Shown here: positions 22,402-29,730 of the stretch, piece after piece
Layout: every line of letters begins with the position of its first letter
How positions within the stretch are numbered: position 1 is the stretch's first letter
NCBI GenBank assembly: GCA_964623395.1
Contig: CAZUSI010000003.1
Location: 1 to 38,110, forward strand
From: JBDRZD01 sp964623395
Lineage (GTDB): Bacteria > Hydrothermota > Hydrothermia > Hydrothermales > Hydrothermaceae
Reading direction: 5' to 3'
DNA: 38,110 nucleotides
Notes under the pieces: generated by a model
Seen by the model: only the letters and a program-made list of their open reading frames with translations
Told to the model about the DNA's origin: nothing
The model's database searches: none
Translations under genes and position numbers: made by a program

Positions 22402-22606
22402 TCTTTTTCTTTTCTAATTTTTCCCTTATTGGTCTTAAAAATTCTTCTTCGGTTATAAAGGGATTTACTCTTAATGCCTTTTCAATTATTTTCCTCCTCT
22501 CTTCTTCTGTCTGAGCCATCAAATATTTTTTTCTCAATTTAACAATTTTTTCCCTTCTTTTTCTTCTTCTTTTAAGCTCGGTAACATGCAATCTTCCCTT
22601 TGGCAT
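22388..22606 (-). CDS. small highly basic conserved-looking protein of unknown function
   Basis: 72 residues, very rich in Lys and Arg. It begins MPKGRLHVTELKRRRKRREK and continues as a predicted helix with IVKLRKKYLMAQTEEERRKIIEKA, then NPFITEEEFLRP. It looks nucleic-acid or ribosome associated. I have a vague memory of similar short DUF proteins in other phyla but cannot name the family with confidence. It lies 8 bases after the MEMO-family gene in the same transcript, and a GGGAGG ribosome binding site overlaps that gene's region. It is tail to tail with gatB. Confidence 0.75.
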   Translation of the reverse strand: MPKGRLHVTELKRRRKRREKIVKLRKKYLMAQTEEERRKIIEKALRVNPFITEEEFLRPIREKLEKKKISNP

Positions 22607-22614
22607 TTTCCCTC

Positions 22615-23718
22615 CTATTTAAAAATTAAAGTAGCATAACTTACTATTGAATCTGTAAAACTCTCATAATATTTTTTATAATCAACAATTTCACCCTTTT
22701 TTGCACCGAGAAGTTTAAGAAGTTCAATAAAAAGAAAATTTGTATAAACACCATCAATTTTTGTAAAATTTTTATTTTTTTCAATAAAATCAAAGGCATT
22801 TTCATTTTCAAAATTTTTTAAATATTCAATATATTTAAGGTCAATTTCAGTTGTATCAAAAGAATTTTCATCCCCAAATTTTTTACCAACATGACTTAGA
22901 TCAACACTTGATATTAAAAATATATCTTCTTTAAATAAATTGAGGGATTCAAAAATTACATTTGCTATTTTTTTCAAATTCTCTTTTTCGCTTTTTGAAA
23001 CAAGAGATGGAACTATATAAAAATTTTCTTTTATAAGTGAAAGAAAAATTATTGGAAATTCAACTGAGTGCTCATTTTTAAAGGCAATAATATCTTTAAA
23101 AATATCAAATTCAAATTTATTTTTAAAATTTTTAATAATTTCTTCCTTTACTTCTATTATTTTGTCTAAAAATTTGTAATTCTTTGGAAAAACGGAGAAA
23201 ACATTTTCTGAATAAAAATGAGGAACACCGAGGATTAAAAATATTTTTTTATCCAAATTTTTTAAATATGAATAGGATTTTAAATAAGTATCAAATGCAA
23301 CATTTATATCAATATGCGGAACCATCATTCCTTTTATATCAGAAGATTTAAATTCATTTTTTTCAATCTCTTTTTTTATTTTTTCAAAATCAAAACTAAA
23401 TTTTATTTCTTTAAAGGGAATTTCCATCATTTTAATTTTTTCTTCTTCAATCTTTTTTAAAAAATTTTCATTTAAAAATATACAATTTTTATCCATTTCA
23501 TTAATAAAATTTATGATTTCAAAATCAGAAAGTATTATACCTGTATTTCTCAAAAATTTTGACTTTATATCTTCTATTTTTTCCTCACCATCAATCATTG
23601 AAAAAAGTAAAAAAGATTCTCTATTCAATATCATTTCTTTTGAAATACCAAGCGGATCTTTTATCAAAAACTTATTTTCAAAAGGAATTATTTCTAAATT
23701 TCTTATTTTAAAGGGCAC
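22615..23718 (-). CDS. MEMO-family protein (AmmeMemoRadiSam system protein B type) with N-terminal PqqD-like region
   Basis: 367 residues. The MEMO fold is related to class III nonheme iron dioxygenases. Visible family motifs: VPHID at about 134-138, GVPHF, EHSVEFPIIFL and SSVDLSHVGKKFGD. Residues 1-85 resemble a PqqD-type winged helix (DGEEKIEDI, FINEMDKN), as in other bacterial members. The start is GTG at 23718, only 11 bases from the 3' end of tRNA-Lys, so RNase Z cleavage of the tRNA would create the mRNA 5' end. The AmmeMemoRadiSam partner genes (AMMECR1 and radical SAM) are not in the window. The reaction is unknown. Confidence 0.85.
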   Translation of the reverse strand: MPFKIRNLEIIPFENKFLIKDPLGISKEMILNRESFLLFSMIDGEEKIEDIKSKFLRNTGIILSDFEIINFINEMDKNCIFLNENFLKKIEEEKIKMMEIPFKEIKFSFDFEKIKKEIEKNEFKSSDIKGMMVPHIDINVAFDTYLKSYSYLKNLDKKIFLILGVPHFYSENVFSVFPKNYKFLDKIIEVKEEIIKNFKNKFEFDIFKDIIAFKNEHSVEFPIIFLSLIKENFYIVPSLVSKSEKENLKKIANVIFESLNLFKEDIFLISSVDLSHVGKKFGDENSFDTTEIDLKYIEYLKNFENENAFDFIEKNKNFTKIDGVYTNFLFIELLKLLGAKKGEIVDYKKYYESFTDSIVSYATLIFK

Positions 23719-23729
23719 TTTCTAAGAAA

Positions 23730-23802
23730 TGGGCCATGGAGGATTCGAACCTCCGACCCCCGGATTAAAAATCCGGTGCTCTGCCACCTGAGCTAATGGC
23801 CC
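23730..23802 (-). tRNA. tRNA-Lys (UUU)
   Basis: 73-base cloverleaf on the minus strand. The acceptor stem is GGGCCAT/ATGGCCC, the D-arm TAGCTCAGGTGGCAGAGCA, the anticodon stem CCGGA/TCCGG with loop TTTTTAA (anticodon TTT), and the T-arm GGAGG TTCGAAT CCTCC. The discriminator is A, and no CCA is encoded. It heads the transcript that includes the MEMO-family gene. Confidence 0.97.
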
Positions 23803-23817
23803 AAAATAAAGTTTATT

Positions 23818-23846
23818 ATTATAAAGAAAATTTAAATGGAAATCAA
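23818..23846 (-). promoter_or_regulatory. promoter of tRNA-Lys and the MEMO-family gene
   Basis: On the minus strand, TTGATT (23841-23846) and TATAAT (23818-23823) are 17 bases apart. The predicted start is near 23811, about 9 bases before the mature tRNA. It is divergent from the clpB promoter, whose -35 begins 6 bases away. Confidence 0.62.
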
Positions 23847-23852
23847 ATTAAC

Positions 23853-23881
23853 TTGACAATTTTAAAATTTTCTTGTATTTT
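23853..23881 (+). promoter_or_regulatory. promoter of clpB
   Basis: TTGACA (23853-23858) and TATTTT (23876-23881) are 17 bases apart. The leader is about 20 bases and includes the ribosome binding site GAGGTGG. I see no CIRCE element, and no obvious sigma-32-type sequence, near it. Confidence 0.6.
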
Positions 23882-23907
23882 TTAGAAAAACTTTTTGAGG
23901 TGGAAAA

Positions 23908-26301
23908 ATGAGGATTGATAAGTTTACTGAAGGTGCAAAAGAGGCAATTGCAAAAGCACAAGAACTTTTAATTAAACTTAAAAATTCTCAACTTGATGTT
24001 GAGCATTTATTTTATTCTCTTTTAGATGAGAATAGTGTTGTTTCAGAAATTTTTAAAAAATTATCTATTCCCATTTATATAGTTAGAGAGAGAATTTTAA
24101 AAAATTTAAAAAATTTACCATCCTTTGAAAAAGGGAGTTTTTCACCTTTGCAAATTTATATAACACCAAGACTACAAAGAGTATTTGAAATTGCTGAAGA
24201 AGAAGCAAAAAGGTTAAACGATGAGTATATTGCTCAGGAACACTTTTTCCTTGCAATGAGTGAAATTCCTGATGGTGAAACAGGAAAAATTTTTAGAGAT
24301 TACAATATTGATAAGGAAAAGATTTATAGAGCACTTTATGAAATAAGGGGAACACAAAAGGTTTCTGACCCATCTGCAGAGGCAAAATATAAAGCACTTG
24401 AAAAGTATACAACTGATTTAACAAAACTTGCAAAAGAGGGAAAAATTGACCCTGTTATTGGAAGAGAAGAAGAAATGACAAGAGTGATGCAAATACTTTT
24501 AAGAAAAACAAAAAACAATCCTGTTTTAATAGGTGAACCGGGTGTTGGTAAAACTGCAATTGTTTATGGAATAGCACAAAAGATAATATCTGGCATTGTT
24601 CCTGATGCCTTAAAAAATAAAAGAATTCTTGCACTTGATATGGGAGCGCTTGTTGCAGGTAGTAAATTTAGGGGAGAATTTGAGGAAAGATTAAAAATTG
24701 TTATAGAAGAAGTTAAAAGAAAAAAGGATGAAATAATACTATTTATTGATGAGATTCATACGCTTGTAGGAGCAGGTGCTGCTGAAGGTGCAATTGATGC
24801 TGCAAATTTATTAAAACCATCACTTGCTTCTGGAGAAATAAGGGTTATAGGAGCAACAACACTTGATGAATACAGAAAATATATTGAAAAAGATGGTGCT
24901 CTTGAAAGGAGATTTCAACCTGTTTATGTAAGGGAACCAACCATAGAGGAAACAATTGAAATATTAAAGGGATTAAAATCAAGATATGAAAATTTTCATA
25001 AAGTAAAGATAAAAGAGAATGCTCTAATTGCGAGTGCAAAACTTTCTGCAAAATATCTTTCTGGAAGAAAACTTCCTGATAAGGCAATAGACCTTCTTGA
25101 TGAAGCATGCAGTTATACAAAAATGAAATTTTCTGAAATGCCTGAAGATTTAAAATCTTTAAAAAAAGAAATTGAAAAACTTGAGGAAGAAGGAAAAATA
25201 AGTATTGAATATGGAAATGAAACAAGAGCAAAGGAAATAAAGGAAAAATTGGAACATTATAAAAAAATATTTGAAGAAAGGAAAAGGGAATGGGAAAAAA
25301 GTGTAAAAATTGATGATGTTGTTGATGAAAATGATATTGCTTTAGTTGTTTCAAAACAGACGGGCATACCTGCTATTAATTTACTTGAAGATGAAGCAAA
25401 AAAACTTTTAAGAATTGAAGAAGAACTTAAAAAGAAAGTAATAGGGCAGGATAAGGCAATTGAAGCAATTGCAAATGCAATAAGGAGAACAAGAAGCGGA
25501 ATAAGTGCCTATGAAAAACCTATTGGTGTATTTTTATTCTTAGGACCAACAGGCGTTGGTAAAACTCATCTTGCTAAAAAACTTGCAGAATTTCTCTTTA
25601 ATGATGAAAATGCCCTTATAAGAATTGATATGTCTGAATATATGGAAAAACATGCAGTTTCCCGATTGATAGGCGCTCCTCCAGGATATGTAGGATATGA
25701 GGAAGGGGGAACACTTACAGAAGCAATTAGGAGAAGACCATACCAAGTAATTCTTTTTGATGAAATAGAAAAGGCACATCCTGAAGTTTTAAACATTTTA
25801 TTACAGGTATTCGATGCAGGAAGATTGACTGATGCTCAAGGACACATTGTAGATTTCAGAAATACAATAATAATAATGACATCAAACATTGCAGGTGAAA
25901 AACTTATAAATGGAGAAAGAAGTTATGATGAAAGATATTTAATTGCAATGCAAGAAATAAGAGAATATTTTAAACCTGAATTCTTAAATAGAATTGATGA
26001 AATAATTCTTTTTAACCCATTGAAGGAGAAAGATATTTTAAAAATAATTGAACTTTTACTTGAACAAATTAAAGAAAATTTGAGAGAATTAGGCATTAAT
26101 ATTGAAATTAGTGACTCAGCAAAATTATTTATTTTACAGAGAGGATATGATCCAAATTATGGTGCAAGACCTTTAAAAAGAACCATATCAAGGTATATTG
26201 AAAATGAAATAGCAAAAATGATAATAGAGGGAAAAGTTAAAAAAGGTAATAAGATAAAGATTGATGAAAAGAACGGAATTTTGAATTTTGAAGTAGTTTA
26301 A
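23908..26301 (+). CDS. clpB: ClpB-type AAA+ disaggregase with shortened middle domain
   Basis: 797 residues, against about 850-870 for typical ClpB. The N-domain (about 1-145) matches ClpB (DKFTEGAKEAI, LDVEHLFYSLL). NBD1 has GEPGVGKT at 209-216, Walker B LFIDEIH and GATTLDEYRKYIEKD. NBD2 has GPTGVGKT at 546-553, MEKHAVSRLIGAPPGYVGYEEGG and VILFDEIEKAHP. The coiled-coil middle domain is only about 60 residues, compared with about 120 in ClpB; it resembles ClpC in size. There is no ClpP-binding loop of the VGF/IGF type in NBD2, so it is probably a disaggregase and not a protease partner. Identity as ClpB rests on the NBD2 and N-domain sequences. The stop overlaps the convergent nadM stop. Confidence 0.92.
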   Translation: MRIDKFTEGAKEAIAKAQELLIKLKNSQLDVEHLFYSLLDENSVVSEIFKKLSIPIYIVRERILKNLKNLPSFEKGSFSPLQIYITPRLQRVFEIAEEEAKRLNDEYIAQEHFFLAMSEIPDGETGKIFRDYNIDKEKIYRALYEIRGTQKVSDPSAEAKYKALEKYTTDLTKLAKEGKIDPVIGREEEMTRVMQILLRKTKNNPVLIGEPGVGKTAIVYGIAQKIISGIVPDALKNKRILALDMGALVAGSKFRGEFEERLKIVIEEVKRKKDEIILFIDEIHTLVGAGAAEGAIDAANLLKPSLASGEIRVIGATTLDEYRKYIEKDGALERRFQPVYVREPTIEETIEILKGLKSRYENFHKVKIKENALIASAKLSAKYLSGRKLPDKAIDLLDEACSYTKMKFSEMPEDLKSLKKEIEKLEEEGKISIEYGNETRAKEIKEKLEHYKKIFEERKREWEKSVKIDDVVDENDIALVVSKQTGIPAINLLEDEAKKLLRIEEELKKKVIGQDKAIEAIANAIRRTRSGISAYEKPIGVFLFLGPTGVGKTHLAKKLAEFLFNDENALIRIDMSEYMEKHAVSRLIGAPPGYVGYEEGGTLTEAIRRRPYQVILFDEIEKAHPEVLNILLQVFDAGRLTDAQGHIVDFRNTIIIMTSNIAGEKLINGERSYDERYLIAMQEIREYFKPEFLNRIDEIILFNPLKEKDILKIIELLLEQIKENLRELGINIEISDSAKLFILQRGYDPNYGARPLKRTISRYIENEIAKMIIEGKVKKGNKIKIDEKNGILNFEVV

Positions 26302-26810
26302 ATTGTATCTTTTTCCATAAGTTTTTTAATTCTTTCTATTCCATTTATTTTGTATATTATATTCACAACAGGCTCTGGTAAAAATTCTTGCCAATTTTTG
26401 TCCTTAACCATTAATTCCCTTATTTTTCTTCCTATATATTCTTCTCTTTTTAAAAATGGAATCCCTCTTACTTCAAACCCTTCCTTTTCACATAAAATTT
26501 TAATTAAAGAATGGTTTGAAAATATCACATCAAAGGGTGGTGTAAAGGATTTTAAATTTGAAAGCCATGGAAAATTATTTTCAATATTTAAAATTGGAAT
26601 TATAATAATTTTATCAATATAATTTTTTAATGATTCCCTTATCATCCATATCCTTTCACCTGCTGTAAATGGGTCATCTAATGTAAAATTATTTTGTGCT
26701 GCCATAACTGCAATGATAATTTCTTCAAAATCTTTTAAAATATATTCAACTGCATGTAAATGACCCTTATGAAAGGGTTGGAATCTTCCAGGATACAATG
26801 CCCTTTTCAT
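26298..26810 (-). CDS. nadM: nicotinamide-nucleotide adenylyltransferase, archaeal NadM type
   Basis: 170 residues, the size of archaeal NMNAT. It makes NAD+ from NMN and ATP. The nucleotidyltransferase signature GRFQPFHKGH is at 8-17. The family segment NPFTAGERI appears here as DPFTAGERI, followed by SFTPPFDVIFSNHSL and REEYIGRKIRELM, which corresponds to the ISxTxIR motif. No Nudix domain is attached. The ATG overlaps the stop of ligA (ATGA), so the enzyme making NAD+ is co-translated with a DNA ligase that consumes NAD+. Confidence 0.92.
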   Translation of the reverse strand: MKRALYPGRFQPFHKGHLHAVEYILKDFEEIIIAVMAAQNNFTLDDPFTAGERIWMIRESLKNYIDKIIIIPILNIENNFPWLSNLKSFTPPFDVIFSNHSLIKILCEKEGFEVRGIPFLKREEYIGRKIRELMVKDKNWQEFLPEPVVNIIYKINGIERIKKLMEKDTI

Positions 26811-28834
26811 CCTGTTTTTTTAGCCTCTTCTATCATTTTTAAAAATTCTTCTTCATTTATCATTTTAATCCCGAGTTCTTTTGCCTTTTGAAGTTTTGAA
26901 CCAGGTTCTTCACCAACAACAAGGTAATCAACCTTTTTACTTACAGAACTTGCTGCCCTTCCACCAAAATCTTCAACAATTTTTTGTGCCTCCTCCCTTG
27001 TAAAACTTTTTAATGCTCCTGTAAATACAAATGTTTTACCATAAAAGGGGTTTTCTTTTGATACCTTTAATTCCTCAAATTTAATCCCGGCAGAGAGAAG
27101 CCTTTCAATAACTCTCTTATTTCTTTCCTCCCTGAAAAATTTAACAATAGAATTTGCCATCTCAGGTCCTATCCCTTCAATTTTTAAAAGTTCAATTTCT
27201 TTTACATTAAAAAGTTTATCAATTGAGCCAAAATTTTTTGCAAGCAATTTTGCTCCATGTTCCCCCACTAACGGAATACCAAGTGCATATAAAAAACGTG
27301 CGAGTGTTGTATTTTTACTTTTTTCAATTGCATTAACTATATTTTCTGCTGATTTTTCAGCCATTCTTTCAAGTGCTGCCCATTGATGTTTTTTAATATA
27401 ATATATATCAGGAATTTCTTTAACAAGACCTCTATCAACAATTTGTTCTATTAATTTTGTTCCAAGCCCATCTATATCCATTGCTCTTTTTGAAGCAAAA
27501 TGTTTAATTGCTCCTTTTAATTTTGCTGGACATGAAAGATTTATACATTTAAGATAAGCACCCTCTTTAAAAACATCTCCGCTACATATAGGACATTTTG
27601 ATGGCGGAATAATTTTTTTCTCATCCCCTTGCCTTTTTTCTTTAATAACTTTAACCACCTCAGGAATAACTTCACCTGCTCTTCTCAAATAAACCCAATC
27701 ACCTATCCTTACATCCATTCTCTCTATTTCATCAAAATTGTGAAGCGTTGCTCTTTGAACAACAACTCCTCCAACAGGTGTTGGGTCAAAAACTGCAACA
27801 GGAGTAATTATTCCTGTTCTACCTACTTGGAATATAACTTCTTTTATTTTTGTTGTAACTTCAGGAGCAGGATATTTACCTGCAATTGCCCATCTTGGTG
27901 CCCTTATTGTTTTCCCGAGTTTTTTCTGCATTTCAAGAGAATTAACCTTTATCACTATTCCATCTATATCATATGGAAGTTCATCTCTTTTTTCTCTAAA
28001 TTCTTTGTAATATTCTATAACTTCATTTATATTTTTACAAAGCTTTATATAAGGATTTACTTTAAAACCAAAAGATTTTAAAGCAGAAAGAACCTCCCAT
28101 TGGGTTTTAAATTCAATTCCTTCACAATATCCAATTCCCCAGGCAAAAAAATCAAGTTTTCTTTTTCTTGTTATGTTTGGGTCAAGTTGTCTTAGAGAAC
28201 CTGCTGCTGCATTTCTCGGATTTGCAAAAAGAGGTTCTCCTGTTTTTATTCTTTCTTTATTAAGTTCCTCAAAATCTTTTTTATTCATATAAACTTCGCC
28301 TCTTATATCAACTCTCTCAGGAATTTCATACTCTTTATTCTCAATTAAATAAAGGGGAATTGTTTTAATTGTTTTTACATTAAGTGTAACATCCTCACCT
28401 ACATTACCATCTCCTCTTGTTCCTGCTCCTTTTAATACCCCTTTTTCATAAACTATTTCTGTTGAGAGTCCATCTATTTTTGGCTCGGCAGTATATTCAA
28501 TATCCATCTTTTCTGGCAAATTAAGAAATCTTTTTATTCTTTTATCAAACTCAATTATTTCTTCTTCATTTCTTGCATCCTGCAAGGAAAGCATCTCCTC
28601 TTTATGATAAAAAGGTTTAAATTCCTTTTGAGGGGGGGCACCAACCCTTTGTGTAGGAGAAGAGGGGCTCTTAAATTCTGGAAATTTTTCTTCAAGTTCA
28701 ACAAGTTCTTTAAAAAGTTTATCATATTCTTCATCTGAGATGACAGGATCATTCAAAACATAATACCTATAATTGTGATAATTTATTTCTTTTCTTAATT
28801 CTTCAATTCTTTTTTTTGCTTCTTCCCTCTCCAT
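26807..28834 (-). CDS. ligA: NAD-dependent DNA ligase
   Basis: 675 residues, full length. Domain Ia has YHNYRYYVLNDPVISDEEYD. The adenylated lysine is Lys119 in EPKIDGLS. Also present are the GTRGDGNVGEDVT and RGE motifs, the OB fold with FQVGRTGIITPVA, and a four-Cys zinc finger (CPIC, then CINLSCP). Helix-hairpin-helix repeats follow, then a C-terminal BRCT (about 595-670). The start follows an AGGGGGAT ribosome binding site, 11 bases after the GGDEF gene. The position at the end of a pilus/signalling operon is unusual for a replication gene. Confidence 0.98.
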   Translation of the reverse strand: MEREEAKKRIEELRKEINYHNYRYYVLNDPVISDEEYDKLFKELVELEEKFPEFKSPSSPTQRVGAPPQKEFKPFYHKEEMLSLQDARNEEEIIEFDKRIKRFLNLPEKMDIEYTAEPKIDGLSTEIVYEKGVLKGAGTRGDGNVGEDVTLNVKTIKTIPLYLIENKEYEIPERVDIRGEVYMNKKDFEELNKERIKTGEPLFANPRNAAAGSLRQLDPNITRKRKLDFFAWGIGYCEGIEFKTQWEVLSALKSFGFKVNPYIKLCKNINEVIEYYKEFREKRDELPYDIDGIVIKVNSLEMQKKLGKTIRAPRWAIAGKYPAPEVTTKIKEVIFQVGRTGIITPVAVFDPTPVGGVVVQRATLHNFDEIERMDVRIGDWVYLRRAGEVIPEVVKVIKEKRQGDEKKIIPPSKCPICSGDVFKEGAYLKCINLSCPAKLKGAIKHFASKRAMDIDGLGTKLIEQIVDRGLVKEIPDIYYIKKHQWAALERMAEKSAENIVNAIEKSKNTTLARFLYALGIPLVGEHGAKLLAKNFGSIDKLFNVKEIELLKIEGIGPEMANSIVKFFREERNKRVIERLLSAGIKFEELKVSKENPFYGKTFVFTGALKSFTREEAQKIVEDFGGRAASSVSKKVDYLVVGEEPGSKLQKAKELGIKMINEEEFLKMIEEAKKTG

Positions 28835-28845
28835 TTTATCCCCCT

Positions 28846-29730
28846 TTAAAAATTATTTTCAGAATAAGCAACACCCACATTATTTTTTCCACTTTCTTTG
28901 ACCTTAAACATAATTTTATCAGCAAGTGTTAAAAGTTTATCTGGATTTTTTGTTGAAGTCGGAAATGTAGCAACTCCAAAGCTTGCAGTTATAAAAAATT
29001 TATGAGATGAAACTTGAAAACTGCTTGTCTCAAAATTTTCCTTAACCATTATTGCTATAGCTCTACCCTCTTCTAAACTCACATTTGGAAGTAAAATAGT
29101 AAACTCATCTCCTCCGTATCTTGTAAGGACTGCTCCGGGAAAATTTTCAAATAAAAGATTTAGTCTTTTTCCAACTTCTTTAAGGGTTTTACCCCCTATG
29201 ATATGGCCATAAAGTTCATTTATTTCTTTAAAATTATCAAGGTCAAGAAATATGCATGTTATAGGATGAAATTTTTCATCAGAAACATATTTTTTCATCA
29301 TTAAATGAAAATATCTTGAATTTGAAAGCTCTGTTAAATCATCTTTTATAAGGAGTTCCTGAACTTTTTCATTAAAAGTTATACTCTGATAAACTATTTC
29401 AATCAAAGGGATATAATCAAGAATTTTATTATCTATCTCATTTTTTATTATTCCCAAAATAGCATCTTCCTTTTTAAAAGAAAAAAGTTTTTTAGTAAAA
29501 CAGTTAATAAAATTTATCTCATCTTCTGATTTAAAGGAAATAGGTAAATCAACTTTACCTTTTTTCTCCCATAAAAGAATTTTATCCTTTGATTTCCTAT
29601 AAATAAATACTCCGGAAGCACCCCCTTCTCTTATAATATGTTGCATTATTTCTCTTAAAAGATTTCTAACTCCTACATAATTACCCATTACCCTTGATAA
29701 TTTTTCAATAAAATAACTATTTTCTTTCAT
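28846..29730 (-). CDS. GGDEF-domain protein (probable diguanylate cyclase)
   Basis: 294 residues from the chosen ATG. The N-terminal about 115 residues look GAF-like. The GGDEF domain follows a short helix (KDDLTELSNSRYF), with the metal-binding Asp in FLDLDNFKEINELYGH and an intact GGDEF at 206-210 (RYGGDEF). No RxxD inhibitory site lies five residues before GGDEF, so product inhibition by that route is not expected. A TTG codon at 29751 would extend it by seven residues. I prefer the ATG at 29730 because GAGG lies 9 bases upstream. It overlaps the cyclase-like gene by 14 bases and belongs to the pilB operon. Confidence 0.93.
   Translation of the reverse strand: MKENSYFIEKLSRVMGNYVGVRNLLREIMQHIIREGGASGVFIYRKSKDKILLWEKKGKVDLPISFKSEDEINFINCFTKKLFSFKKEDAILGIIKNEIDNKILDYIPLIEIVYQSITFNEKVQELLIKDDLTELSNSRYFHLMMKKYVSDEKFHPITCIFLDLDNFKEINELYGHIIGGKTLKEVGKRLNLLFENFPGAVLTRYGGDEFTILLPNVSLEEGRAIAIMVKENFETSSFQVSSHKFFITASFGVATFPTSTKNPDKLLTLADKIMFKVKESGKNNVGVAYSENNF

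Noticed and set aside
24845..25354. Open frame of 169 codons on the minus strand inside clpB
   Set aside because: Antisense to the conserved ClpB NBD1 and middle region; low-complexity Leu/Phe/Gln/His composition; no homologous motifs.
27629..28081. Plus-strand open frame of 150 codons within ligA
   Set aside because: Antisense to conserved ligase domains, with Cys/Tyr/Phe-rich composition typical of the reverse of AT-rich coding DNA.
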